Below the pieces are notes generated by a model, which did no database searches, was not told the DNA's origin, and saw nothing but the letters and a program-made list of their open reading frames with translations. Positions 36,351 to 48,714 of a DNA stretch of 64,000 nt are shown here, piece after piece (position 1 is the first letter of the stretch; every line of letters begins with the position of its first letter). The stretch comes from Procambarus clarkii (taxonomy: Eukaryota > Arthropoda > Malacostraca > Decapoda > Cambaridae). The stretch spans positions 6,790,051 through 6,854,050 of the forward strand of contig NC_091180.1 of the NCBI RefSeq assembly GCF_040958095.1, read 5' to 3'. The translations under genes and the position numbers were made by a program.

Positions 36351-36559
36351 CCTCTTACAAATTATGTCGATTTTCCCTCGTATGCGCGCCTCGGACAAAT
36401 ATCTACGCAATTCAAAATAGAAATTTATTTTCCAATTAAATTTTGGATTGTTGTTTTCCAAAACAACAAGTTAAAGATCCTCTGGTAGGTTAGGAAAGCT
36501 GGACGTACTCCCAAGGTTACACTGACTTAGGGCCAGCACGTCGTACTTACGACGTACAG

Positions 36560-36800
36560 ATGTACGTCATCCATACGTCAAGAAAACCGTCAATTTAAAA
36601 TGCCCTCTCCTCGGCCCGTCGTCTCCTTAGGTTTCAAAACGTCGTAAAAACTCTCAACTTAAAAGTGTCGTCGTCCTCTTACCCAGCAGATTAAGCCAAA
36701 GGACCCAAAAGTGAAAACGGGACAGTACGTCACTTCCGCCAGTCGCTTCCATTTTCTAGTATAGTAGGACAATTTTTGGCCTTGACTAACGCATACGAAC
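36560..36800 (-). repeat. Unclassified interspersed repeat, minus copy
   Basis: Reverse complement of the 33.4-33.6 kb repeat: GGCCAAAAATTGTCCTACTA, AGAAAATGGAAGCGACTGGC and CCTTTGGCTTAATCTGCTGG. It contains a weak minus-strand frame of 64 codons with no known domain. Confidence 0.55.
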
Positions 36801-37424
36801 GAAACGCGACGTTCGTTATAGCACAGGTTGAGTGGATTCTTACATGCTAGCATAATAATAAGCTAGTCAATTTCACTGGTAAATGAATTTAGGTTATCTG
36901 ACCGGCTATTAGCAAGCTAAAGTTATAACTTGCTTCACCCGGGTATGGATGGACAGTCATTAGATGTATGTTGCACTCACCCAACATTATATGAAACATT
37001 AAATACAATCTTCATTTTTTAAAACTATTTTAAATAGCAATGTTGTGTAGCTGCTAGTGCAAAATAGATCCACTTCTAAACCTTTATCAAAAGACTCCAA
37101 TCGCCTCGTTTCCACAAATAAATCTGCATTTCAGCAGCTGAAAGTGACTTGAGAACCAAGAGTGACAAAACTTGTACAAGTGTGCAGAGTAAGGCATAGT
37201 GTTCAACAAGACATTAAGCATATTAAGCAAACAGTTGCCACACAAGGCGGCATTTACTGGGCTGCATCACTGGTCGTGAGGGTCAGCTACAGTAACAACC
37301 ACAACACTCACGCTACAATGTTTACAACACTGCTCCACCAAGAGACAAATGTTTCCCGCAGTTTAGCGTTAAATCTCCTTATGAACCAAGTTTAAACTGT
37401 ACATTACACTCCAGGGTTATTGTG

Positions 37425-38000
37425 GGGGGGGGGGGTAAACGCGCTCATCGGGAAAATTTACACTATAAAATAATGTGATTATCCGACAATTGAGGGACAA
37501 AAAAAACCGTGCCGGTCAATACGCTTGTCGCAACATTGATCTTTACCTCGTGTCCCCGCCCGGTCCAGCAGGCCGCCCACCCCAACCTCCCCCCCACACA
37601 CACCCTCAGCCTCCACCACTACCAACGCCACCATCACTGCAACACCTCGCACCCGCTATTATTCCTTACCATGAAATGCACACTTAAGATAACCAAGGTG
37701 ACCACAGCCGCATTGCTACTACTGCAGCTGGCTGTATGGAGGAGGGTGGGGGGGGGGGGGGGGTGTTTGTACCCTTGTCACCGGCGCCGCACTCCACATC
37801 TAACTTTACGGTTAATTCTTCTCCAGTGTCTGCCATCACCCTCTTTCACGCTCCCCCTCCCTCCCCACGGCCGTCCTCCCCCCCCCTCCCCATCAACTAC
37901 CTCCCCCCCTCCCCATCCACTACCTCCCCCCCTCCCCATCCACTACCTCCCCCCCCTCCCCATCCACTACCTCCCCCCCCTCCCCACGCCCCTCCACAGC
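37425..38000. repeat. Low-complexity G-run and CCTCCCCATCCACTA tract
   Basis: G runs at about 37422 and 37748. Four to five copies of CCCCTCCCCATCCACTACCT lie at about 37885-37985. Apparent ORFs here are compositional. Confidence 0.75.
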
Positions 38001-38308
38001 CTCGGCCATGGTCTCAACGCTGCAGCAGACTTTCGAAACAAGTGTTATGACATGTAACTCTGCCGTTCTGGGAAGTGCTCGCCTCTATCCTGCCGGCTTC
38101 TCAAGCTCCTTTAAAGCAACCCAACCACAAACCATTTACCATAACTACCAAACAGGTGCCAGAAATAGATGGGTGTGAGAGGGAGGCAAGCTGCGCGTGT
38201 ACTGTATACGGAGGCGGGCGGGCGCACTGACCTCATTTACTTACCCAAGAGACTCAGCCTGCGCCAAGCTATGACCTGACCTCCCACCCTCTCTCTCTCT
38301 CTCTGGAC

Positions 38309-38635
38309 GGTCCGTCTAATTACCACAAGCTACACAAGCTTCAGAAAGCTTCCTGGCAATACGTTAGTAATGAATAAATATGATATATTTACTCATTATA
38401 ATGTTGGTGCTGAATGTACAACACGAAAAAACATAAGTTTTAATCTGAAAAATTATCTTTTTATAAAGAAATTAGACAAAAATAAAAAGCTGGTGACGCC
38501 AAATCAAGTCGACGATCCATGCTTCGGTTAGGTTAGGTTAGGCCAGCCTAACTTAACATATCATATATATGCATTACTAACGTATTGCCAGGAAGCTTTC
38601 TGAAGCTTGTGTAGCTTGTGGTAATTAGACGGACC
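38309..38635. mobile_element. MITE with 64-bp perfect terminal inverted repeats
   Basis: Left repeat 38309-38372 and right repeat 38572-38635 are exact reverse complements, starting GGTCCGTCTAATTACC and ending ACGTTAGTAATG. Similarity continues about 14 bp inward. Flanks carry a 9-bp duplication CTCTCTGGA (38299-38307 and 38636-38644). The interior has a short GGTTA/TTAGG run (about 38525-38542) and no coding frame. Long repeats with a 9-bp duplication suggest a Mutator-like origin; this is inferred. Confidence 0.88.
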
Positions 38636-38989
38636 CTCTCTGGATGGTGTCACCACCATTGAAGTCAAAACTTCTTGCGCACTGACTACTAGCCAATTAT
38701 TGAACGTCAGAAATAGTATGTATACTTTTAAAGACGCTTAACCAAATGTCTCATCCGTGCCTTAAGCACAGCTCCAAGTCTACGCTTCCATTATGTGATG
38801 GGTGACTTACATTTAGGAACGGCATTGATGCACATAACGGATCTGCACATCTTACTTTTATATACACTGATTAGTCAGTTTCAAAAGTTTATTAATTTAT
38901 CCCAGACTGTAAACGCCAGACTATCACAGGACGTCAACTAGGAAAATGTTGCAGCGACCGCGGCATGACTCACAATGTCTCCTACACGT

Positions 38990-39245
38990 CAGCTGATGTC
39001 TTGAGCAACACTTCTTTGGAAGTACACGAGTTGGGGGGGGGGGACGAACCTCCACGGGTGTTGGGGGGGGGGGTGACGCGAACCTCCACGGGGCGGGGAC
39101 ACGAACTGGCAGAATAATTCGCAAGCACGTACAAGAGCGCGAACACACACACATCTAGTTTGAACCGGAGGAGAGGAGCGTGGCGGCGGTCCCAAGGTGC
39201 ATGTTGAAGAGGGAGCCAGCCAGCCGGGAGGGTGGAGAAAGGCAG
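38990..39245. other. GC-rich stretch with G runs
   Basis: Two G runs (about 39032 and 39064), each flanked by GAACCTCCACGGG, form a short diverged duplication. No gene recognised. Confidence 0.5.
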
Positions 39246-39454
39246 AGGTAGAGCTGGGGGGTTGCTACTCTCCTAGCCTCTCTCTACCACACTAACTTTA
39301 CTCAACTCATAATATTGGCTAGGCTAGGCTAGGCAGGTCTACGGCAGTCTAAATCTCCCCGCACACAACCATTTATCTTATTTGAAAAGTAATAAAGTAT
39401 TTAAATAAAGTAATAAACATTGGGGGAAAAATGTTTACCAATGTTTTTTGGGAT

Positions 39455-39715
39455 TTTGGAAGCCGGTCGGCCGAGCGGACAGCACGCTGGACTTGTGATC
39501 CTGTGGTCCGTGGTTCGATCCCGGGCGCCGGCGAAAAACAATGTGCAGTTTCTTTCACCCTATGCCCCTGTTACCTAGCAGTAAAATAGGTACCTGGGTG
39601 TTAGTCAGCTGTCACGGGCTGCTTCCTGGGGGTGGAGGCCTGGTCGAAGACCGGGCCGCGGGGACAAAAAAAAAAAAAGCCCCGAAATCATCTCAAGATA
39701 ACCTCAAGATGTTAA
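39455..39715 (+). repeat. SINE family S1, copy 3 (best preserved)
   Basis: Head GGTCGGCCGAGCGGACAGCA, B box GGTTCGATCCC (39512), body TGTTACCTAGCAGTAAAATA, GGGCTGCTTCCTGGGGGTGG. Tail GGAGGCCTGGTCGAAGACC, GGGCCGCGGGG, A13, GCCCCGAAATCATCTCAAG. The 3' 60-70 bp equal the CR1-like LINE tail. Confidence 0.92.
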
Positions 39716-40206
39716 CATCCGACAAATCCCTAACTTTGCGTCAACATCCAAGACACACGACCCATATGATGGACACAATAAATAAATTACACATGTAGCC
39801 TATTATACGTTCGCATTAAGATTAAGATTTTAGCAGGGAGGAAGGAGCAGAAAGCATAGTAGTTTAAAGTGTTTTCGATATGTTGATAAAGTACATACGA
39901 TTAAAAGTATAAAAAAATAACTTTTCTAATTATATAAAAGTCAAGTCTAGTTTTTCCCTATATTACTACAAATACAATAATACCTATCTAAATAATCAAA
40001 TGTGAACGATGCCATATCTTGCACACACGCTCTGCCCACCTATAGCAGGCTAGCACCAACAAAAAGCTTAGATCTGCCAAACATTTTGCACAAAAATAAA
40101 ATGCCAACTCGAAAATGGGAGTTCAACAATTCTTGAACTTTTCCATGCATAAAACAGTGCCGTCGCTGGCAACACTGCGCCAACAGCTGAGCTAGACGAA
40201 GCCTCG

Positions 40207-40400
40207 CACCAACCACAGTACCGCCAACCACAGTAGCGCCCATCCGTGACGTCACAATCTGCTAAACCCAGTGTGGCCCAAATCTTTGACGTCAGGAGAC
40301 GAGCGCCAACCAGAGCGCAGCCCCTGTGACGTCACCAAGACACGTCAACCACAGTTGTGAGCAAATGTGATGTCATAACTAACAGGCGAGCACCAATTAA
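40207..40400. promoter_or_regulatory. Array of cAMP-response-element palindromes
   Basis: TGACGTCA occurs exactly at 40247-40254, 40287-40294 and 40327-40334, with TGATGTCA at 40368-40375: spacings of 40, 40 and 41 bp. Between them recur GCGCCAACC / AGCGCC motifs. This may be a degenerate 40-bp tandem repeat, an enhancer in intron 1, or both. The function is inferred from the motif only. Confidence 0.5.
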
Positions 40401-41234
40401 TAGTAGTTCATGATGCAAGAAATTCCTTTGCCTTATCTAAATTATAATTATTCAACGTTTCAGGGCTGTCGTTAGTCATACAAACGGAGAAATTCTTGTA
40501 TCAAAGTCTCGGTACTCAAATTCGACAAATTCTTACGTCAAGCCGAAACGTGTTTTCAACCCAGGCGAATTTAAAGTTTTCAATACGGCTTAAAAGTCGT
40601 ACAGTAATGTGGACAATGCAACATTTACAATTATAAAGTACATCTTCGAGTCTTTTAAGAGCCTAGATATTAAACCGTACAGAACAAACTGGCACACTTC
40701 AATACAAGCCACAGGATATTGCTGTTTAAGTCCATCTAACTCTTCCTGCAGCCAGGGACTGCAGCTGCCACCACTGCTGCAGTAATATGAAGTAGAGAAC
40801 ATGCCACTATTACCATCATGGGCACATACAACTGAACAACCTCCACCTAACGTACTCTACGTCTCACCTATTCACAAAATATTTTCAAATGGTAATTAAC
40901 AAAAAACATCCAAATTAAACGTGCACTCGTCTGGCTGGGAGATTAACTACTAAAGGCTTTACACGGCACATTCAAGGCATGTCCATACAGCGCACTAGGT
41001 TCAAACATGGAAATCTACTCCAATGGAATTGGCCTCAGACGAGAGCAACGCGACTACTCGAGAGGCGGGGCAGAAATGTATTGATTATGCCGCCGTCGAT
41101 GACAAATGGTAGACCATCCTCCTCACACATTGTGTACATTACCGGCTAGTTTACAGAGCATGCGCACACCAGCTTAATTAACAAAAATACCTATAAATCT
41201 CTTCCACCCTGTTATTTCACATAAAATGAGTTCA

Positions 41235-42315
41235 AAAGGAATTACCGAAAAAATAGGCAGATGGATCTACAATTTCCTGACTAATAGAACCCAATGTGTA
41301 GTCAAATAAAATCCGGTCCATCAACCGTGAAGAGCTGTCCCCCGGAGTACTGTGCTTGCTCCAGTACTTTTTTTCATCCTCATAGCGGACATAAACAAGG
41401 ACAACCTATAGTACTGTATCATCCTTTGCAGATGACACTAGGATTTTTTAGAACAGAGGACACAGCAAACCTCCAATCAGACGTAAATCAGGTCTTTTTA
41501 TGGGCTACAGAAAATAATATGGCGTTTAACGAAGTTCCAGCTCATGTGCTACGGAAAAATTGAAAATATAAAAATTGAAACCACGTTCAAAACGCAGTCA
41601 AATCATAACATTGAACGAAAAGAATGTAAAGGATTTGGGTGTACTCATGTCGGAAGACCTTACCTTTAAAGAACACAATAAAGTAGCCGTGACAACAAGA
41701 AAAATGACAGGTTGGATAAGAAGAACCTTTCACACTAGAGATGCTATACCGATGATACTTTTTCAAGACGCTAGTGCGCCTAAGAGAAATACTACAGCCC
41801 CTTTCAAAGCTGGAGAAATTGCTGACCTGAAGAGCGTGCCGAGATCCTTTAGTACTAGAATCTACTCAGTAAAACATCTAAACTATTGGGACCGACTGAT
41901 AGCCTAAATTTGTATTCTCTTAAGCGCAGGCGGGAGAGAGTAATTTCCACATGGAAAATACTAGAGGGGCTGGTCCAAAACCTACACAGAAAAAAACATC
42001 ACATGAGACCAGAAGGCATGGCAGGATGTGCAGAATACCCCCGTTGAAGAGCAGAGGTGCAACAGGTACTCAGAACTAACATCAGAGGTCCTAGACTGTT
42101 CAACACGCTTCCACTACACATAAGGTGTCATAACTGGCCGACCCCTCAGTGTTCAAGAGAACTTGACAAACGCCTCTCAAGGTTACCTATCAACCAGGCT
42201 GTGACTCGTACGTCAGGCTGCGAGCAGCCGCGTCCAACAGCCTGGTTGACCAGTCCAGCAACGAGGAGGCCAGGTCGGGCCGCGGGGTCGCTAAACCCCG
42301 AAATCACCTCAAGGT
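41235..42315 (+). pseudogene. CR1-like LINE, 5'-truncated plus-strand copy
   Basis: Begins in the RT (GRWIYNFLTNRTQC, then a VPQGTVLAP-like block and ADDT near 41425). Continues with NEKNVKDLGVLMSEDLTFKE, MTGWIRRTFHTRDAIPM and FKAGEIADLKSVPRSFSTRI, then RGPRLFNTLPLHIR. A last frame reads YVRLRAAASNSLVDQSSNEE and the tail ends AACCCCGAAATCACCTCAAG. Many frameshifts. This tail is the one shared with SINE S1. Confidence 0.82.
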
Positions 42316-42794
42316 AACCCTCCCCCAATCGATACCACAATACCTCCAAGCCCATCAACCACCCCGTTCACGAGAATACTGTCTGTACCGTTACACGCGT
42401 TACCAACATCAAACATCAGAACCTATTAAGATAGGCCCCAAGTGTCTTTAAAGTGTAGACTGTTGAGCAACAGTTACACTTTCTCTCCCCCCCTCCCCCC
42501 CCCCCCCAAGCTACACTAGCATGCCACTGACCTAACCAAGTAGTGATGAGTGATCGGGTGCATCAATACTAGCATGCGCCAACTGCAGGAATTTTAAGTG
42601 TGCATTTGTAGGAAAAATTTCAGGTTTATGCGAATGTCGAGTTAACATTCCTGTGGTTCCTTGGTGACGAACACATTAACAAGTCTCATTAGCACAGAGT
42701 ACCCCGAGGGCCCAGATTTTAATTACAGATACCTGCCTCTTAAGTGATCATACCCTAGCACCTACTTTACCCTAACACCTGGGAGGCAATTATC

Positions 42795-42950
42795 GGGGGG
42801 AAAGCTCAAAGCCATTGCGACTATACAGCACCCTGAAGGGGTCAGGATAAGGATTTGGGATGGGACTGTGTCCAACCACTTGAACGCCGACCTACATGAA
42901 GGTAGACCGTCGCTCTACCATCCAGTCCAAGTGGCTGCACCACTTGGGAA
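42795..42950 (-). repeat. SINE family S3, copy 2
   Basis: Minus strand: CACTTGGACTGGATGGTAGA (A-box region), GGTCGGCGTTCAA (B-box region), then GTGCTGTATAGTCGCAATGG in the body. Confidence 0.7.
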
Positions 42951-42954
42951 GAGG

Positions 42955-43065
42955 AGAGTCTGGGGCGTGTGCCAGGGAATACCCAGCGCATAGGTTCGAA
43001 TCCTCGTCGCGGATCCTACTGATTTTCTCCTGGCTGCATCACGTTAGTGTGAGTGTATAGCAAGA
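42955..43065 (+). repeat. SINE family S2 fragment
   Basis: GTCTGGGGCGTGTGCCAGGG, B box GGTTCGAATCC, GCATCACGTTAGTGTGAGTG. It lies directly beside S3 copy 2. Confidence 0.65.
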
Positions 43066-45314
43066 TGAGGGTGGTGCACGCACACAACACTCTCCTGGTG
43101 GTGACGGCCGGCATAACTAAGGTCAGCAGGCCTGGCCAAGCCAACAACTCGTCCCAAGTGACAGCCTCTGACTACAGCGGTCACGGACTACTGCACCATT
43201 TTATACACTTCAATTATAACGTAATACTTAGAATTTTGCTTATAAATTCTATCTGATAGCACACATTAGTGAGGTTGGGCAAATAATTTATGCTCTAAAT
43301 AACTACCGACGCCGTCAAAATATACAATTCATCCCGAGTTCGCTGTACCTAAATGTCAGGCAGCCTGAACGCATTGACCACCATTACGTTACTGAAATAC
43401 ATTTCGAACGTCTTCCAAAAAACCAAATGTGTATTATTTTGTTTAAAGAAAATGAAAATGAATTAAGCCATATCTGTCCTGCTAATTGGTCTCCAGAACG
43501 ACCTTTATCATGGCCCAGTGACCGTAACCTCCGCCATTTTACAGTGGAAATTGACCTTCAATAAAGTGCAACCCGGCAAGCACGACCGTTGCTGCTGAAG
43601 AACACCACCTCTCCTCAAAGACGGTGAAAGTCGACAAACCCAAATGCGATCAAGTTCTTTTGGGCCTTCAAGAAATTTTACCTCGAGCTCCCAAGTCGTG
43701 ATCCCAAAATCTTTATCCGGTTATACGGCGCAACTTCTTTACAAATATTATGGGTAACCTTTCCAATAATTAACATTAGAACGCTACTAATATAAACCTA
43801 CCAAATGCCAGTAACTGTTCCGACTCAACCACTCGGGGACAGCTGCCCCCCCCCCCTCCCTCACGTCCTCTGACGCCTAAGACACCTGCCCCTCTCCCTC
43901 TCCCCCTCCCCCCCAACCCGTCGCGACGGTCAAGAAAGCTCCCCCAAACCTCCCGACGCCCAAGATCCCTTCAAGATACGTCACGTCCTGTGACTAGCCC
44001 AAGGTAACAACTGGGATCCCAAGTTGTATCCGCCTTCTGAAACGCCCAGTAAGGTGTCCCAGTCATACCAGAACTGGTTATGAAAACGCCGTATTCTTGA
44101 CCTAAAACTAGACCGCCAAGCAAACGTCGATGAAGTCCTTTGAACTGAAGTATTTAAGCTAGCCACTGAAGAGCCGAAGACAGGATAAGAGGATGACAAA
44201 GCAATTTTCACTACCTCATTAGCAGCAAAAATATACAACTCATACTAGTTGAGGCAACAAGCTCAACAACTGCAGCAACACGTTCATTATACAAGCGGTT
44301 AATTGTTGTGTACACAATTCCAAGGACTAAGGAGACGTCACAGGTAGAAAGCTACTATCCTTTGTCGTTTTCCTTCTAGGCCTGCCGCCAGCTCCTACTC
44401 ACAAAGAGCAACCATATTCAAGTAGAAGAGCCCAATTCAGTGTCTGGGAGATTGAGTGCTTGACTGTGGGGGAGGGGGTAGGGAAGACCTTTACCTGAAC
44501 TTGAGGGATCAAGGCCCCACATGCAATAGTGTAAAGGTTAGTAGCCAAGACGCCAGACAGCTGGCACTGCTCTGTTGTCCGCACCACCACTACCTGCCCT
44601 CACTGACTGACTGACTGTCTGTCACTGGACGGTCACATCACAACTGCAGGAAATGGGAGGAGACAATAAGAGGAAGAGAAGGAGGGTACTAAAAAGATTG
44701 TTAGGGATGGAAGGAAATGGAAAGATAGGTGAAGCAGGAGTCAACTTTGTACGCAAATCCAACGACTGAATATTTTTAAGTCCCAACTATGGACAATGCC
44801 ACGTACATGTTCCACACATAATAAGCCGCTGTTAATGGTAATATGACTGAAGAAACTACAGGGATGGCAATCTACTCCCCACCAACCAGCCAACTTAACA
44901 TTCAATATTACAACAAAATCTACATTTAAAGTTGCCAGCCATCGACAACAGCCGCCAGATACACTAAGAGATGTGAGCCTGGGAGGGACGGGAGGGGGGG
45001 GGACGATAACAGTGTCAAGCCAAGCCTTACAGAGATGGAGGGTCCTCGACAACCATCAACCACACGGCCAGAATACACAAGCACCCATTAACACGGTTAC
45101 TACACACAAAACTTCAGTAAATACTTTTACTGTAACCGCCAAACCAAAAATAAAACTAACAAAATTGGTATATCTTAAAGGATCTAAGAGTGAGACTGAC
45201 TTAGTAAAACCCTAAAGCATCGGTGATTTAGTGACTAGGGTAACTATGCCAGTAGGTTGTTTTTTAATGTCAGTACGGTAATTAGCAATATATCTAGCTA
45301 ACAGTGTGAATACT

Positions 45315-45395
45315 GAGCAGACATCAATGTGAATACTGAGCAGACATTAATGTGAATACTGAGCAGCAGCAGTAGTAGTAGTAGTATGAATACTA
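45315..45395. repeat. Short tandem repeat
   Basis: Three copies of GTGAATACTGAGCAGACATC-type units followed by CAG/TAG trinucleotides. Confidence 0.85.
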
Positions 45396-45669
45396 ACCAT
45401 CTGCCGCTGTCGTAAACAATCAATCAGCAATGTGCTAGCGAGTCCATTTGAATTACAATATGTAATTAACAAAAACAAGTACTAAATACTGTACGAGTTC
45501 AACAATTTAACAAGCATCATTAACAACTGGTGTGAATGTACGGCTGGTGGTGTAGCAGTGATAGCAGCCATACGGAAATAATGTTCAGTGGGAAGCAGAA
45601 TACAACCGGGAGCGCCAGCTACCCTTGCAAGGCCAGGGACATCATCCCTGGAGGAGATGGCGCAGGTGC

Positions 45670-45888
45670 ACGCACACCCCCTCCCATCCACGCCGCGGAG
45701 GGAGCTGCCGGGTGGGTGGACCCCCCACCCATCCACGCCGCGGAGGGAGCTGCCGGGTGGGTGGACCCCCACCCCATCCACGCCGCGGAGGGAGCTGCCG
45801 GGTGGGTGGACCCCCTCCCCAAGGGAGCTGCCGGGTGGGTGGACCCCCACCCCATCCACGCCGCGGAGGGAGCTGCCGGGTGGGTAAG
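45670..45888. repeat. Minisatellite M3 (about 45-50 bp unit)
   Basis: Four full units of CATCCACGCCGCGGAGGGAG, CTGCCGGGTGGGTGGACCCC and one unit lacking its first half. It contains the NotI-like GC-rich core CCGCGG in each unit. Confidence 0.93.
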
Positions 45889-46589
45889 GAGTGGATGATT
45901 GACTATAGGAAGCAACTCAAGGAAACTGGGATAGAAAGATAAGAGTAGAGGTTGTAGGGACTAGTGAAGGCCACATCGTGTAGGCTAGCCTGAGGAGCGT
46001 GACCAGGGATACAATGAAGGTGTGGTGGGTGCTGCCAGTCTTCCCGTCACAGCAGCCTGGACAAGGGAAGGCGGGGCCACAACTGAAGGCACACACGCAA
46101 GGAAACACCACCACAAATCTTACCTTTAGACCAAGCTTTAACATCCTCTTAAAGAGAGACAGGTTTTATGGCCAATTATCCCACTAACACCACGGGTTAA
46201 CCAAGTAAAAAATGGTATATTTTCACCGTGGTCAGTCTTAGGCCTACGAGATAGTGTTCTGACACCCCCCCCCATACGACCAAAACTATCTGAAATACAC
46301 ACGAAGTTTATTTCCAACACCATCACCGAGTAGTCGGCACTGAGGTGGCACCCAGTGTCAAGAACATACCACTTGACTAATTATTTAAATTAACCGACAG
46401 AAATACAGGGAGTAGAGACCACGAGTAGTTTAATAGATTTAAGAGAAACTAGTTAATTTGATGTGAATATTTGTGGTACTGAAGTAGTTATCAACTGATA
46501 GAATACCTGAGAATTTACATAAATTTACCCGAGGGCCATTATCTCACGTGGCCTTTGTGAACAGGAAGCCGGTGGCTTGTAAAAGGTGA

Positions 46590-47245
46590 CCCCCCCCCCC
46601 ATTTGTCCTGACGATTTTATAGAGCTTTGGCTTTAATTGCAGCAGCGTTTTGGCATACACGGCCATGGGTTTATGGGTGGACAAGCACCTTCTCTACCAC
46701 TGGGGCTTGTTGAGTTGGAAACCATTGTTCCTTCTGAACAATGGTTTTGAACCATTTGACCTTTTAAAGTGGTCTGGGATCAATATCTACGAAATTGTTC
46801 AGTATTTTAAAGTTATGATCAGATCAGCCCTGTCATGTGATCTGCAGTGTTGCTAGTCCTGTGGCCCTCAACTGTTCCTACCATAAGAATAATTTTCTAG
46901 CCCGGTATTAAATTTTCTCCAAAGCAGGTGTGTATGAAGACACCTACTTTATGAGGTTTGATTGACTATTCCTCCAAGGGTTTGCTTTGCCTTTTTTAAC
47001 TGCAGTTCCTACGTGTTGTGAAACTTTCAATGATTGGTGGATTCTGACTTCAAGGTCCTTTTTCTTCACACTGCTTCAAGGTAATGTTTGGTAGTTGTGA
47101 TGTGAACCTATGCTCCGTATGCAAGATCTTGTATTTATCAACATTAAGAAGCATTTGCGCGTCTACCGACCATTTGTAAAGTTCATGTAAATACCTGTGA
47201 AAATTTATAGACCAGGTAAACATACAAATATGGTTAAACACAAGA
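46590..47245 (-). pseudogene. CR1/L2-type LINE RT C-terminal region, decayed
   Basis: Minus frames: NVDKYKILHTEHRFTSQLPN then a DLEVRIHQSLK-like block, LRATGLATL, LNNFVDIDP, NGSKPLFRRNNGFQLNKPQW and HKPMAVYAKTL. The order fits the connection-to-C-terminus part of CR1-type ORF2. Stops and frameshifts throughout. Confidence 0.65.
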
Positions 47246-48180
47246 GGGTTTTACAGCATTGGGTTTTACAGCATTATGTGCCGACGGCGTACTGACAGCC
47301 CCACAACACCAACTTCCACCCCCGTCTCTAAACAAGTTACATTATTTTGATCACTTAAGACATTGTCCGGTTAATTCCACAGTAATGCGGTAAATAGTGT
47401 GACGGATAACTCGAGCCTCTTAACCCTTCCAAGTGTTACATGTAGTCTAGGCTCGGCACTCCTAATTCCCTTATCTTTGACCCCTTGAAGAACTTTGATA
47501 TCAAAGTTGGTGTGACATTGAGGTGGGTGGTAGTACTTCCAACTAGGCCTAGCTACTGGAACTTAGCAAGTGTTCCGGGGCAAGTGATAAGAGTGCCTCA
47601 AGCCGGGTTAGTGATAACGTCACTCAGATTGTGTAAGAGTTGATCCAAGATAATTTATGCTGGTGGATGTCCTGATAAGAATTCCCTAGGGAGGGGGGGC
47701 ATCCATTATCAATGCTATAGCATGAGATTAAAAAAGACTAACAATATTACAGAGTAAAGCTAGAACTAACAGCTTGCCACAACCAATATCCCATAGCCAC
47801 ATGAAATACACACACCAGCAAAACCTGTTCAACAATAAATAGAGCACAATCCAGGACCACACTAATGTTAAAGTAGCCAAACAGCAACCACAAAGCAAAA
47901 TACAAGAAAATATGGTTGACGACAAGCAAGGAGGGAACTGTGTAGCCGGCATCTTAGTGTTTACAGAGAGCGTGGCCAGAGGGGTGGTGGCCAGCGACAC
48001 CAACCCAGCTAACTACAGCAACATTCACACACACGCACCACCCCTACACCTGGTCTGGCCCCACACCCCCTCCCCGCAACACCTTGTGGCATCACAACAC
48101 CCTTGAGAAAATACATTGCAACGCTCGGCAATATTCTGTACACCGTCTGGCCTTAATAACAACCAAATTTAAAAATTACT

Positions 48181-48200
48181 AAAAAAAAAAAAAAAAAAAA
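48181..48200. repeat. Poly(A) run, 20 bases
   Basis: Isolated A20 with no retroposed gene recognisable before it. Confidence 0.8.
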
Positions 48201-48714
48201 GCGACCAGCCTACAAGATTAGCTTCTATAAATTTCTAAATTGTAATTCCTCCACAAGCAAGCAGTTTACTAACCTGGCCATTGTGTATGAAACAGTTTCT
48301 TGGGGCAGGGGAACCATGGCAGTAAACACTTGCTAGCTTCCCACCCTCTTCCTGTACGCTGGCACGGCTACTCCCAACCCGTGCACTACCTCCACCTACA
48401 CGTGCCAGCTGTGCACCCACACTTGTAGTAGCAAGGCTGCTCATCTATGCTGCTCGCAAGCTCAACCACAAACTTGTACAAAATCTTAAGAATAAATTAT
48501 TACACGTTATGTTGGCAAGTGAAGAACCTTAAGAGAGGTTCCATCAACCTAAAAGTTTGGTCACCACCTGCTTTACTTCATCTTTTAATGTCTTCAACGC
48601 GTAAGAAACTGTGTGCATATTTTACACGAAAATTTTAAAATAGAAAAGCTGTTTCCATCTTAAAACAAGTTCCAGCCCTCAAATTATATGACGGTTGGTG
48701 TAGAGTCAATCACA

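Noticed and set aside
37509..38057. Plus-strand ORF of 182 codons, Pro/His/Leu-rich
   Set aside because: Compositional: built on CCTCCCCATCCACTACC repeats and C runs; no domain.
38525..38542. Interstitial telomere repeat (TTAGG)n
   Set aside because: Only three to four units, located inside a MITE; too short to be a telomeric relic.
48277..48444. Possible third alternative first exon (ATG, 56 codons, CAG|GTTAGT donor)
   Set aside because: The donor is in phase 0 and cannot join the phase-1 acceptor of exon 2; it lacks the FKK..WNSE..FLGRT signature.
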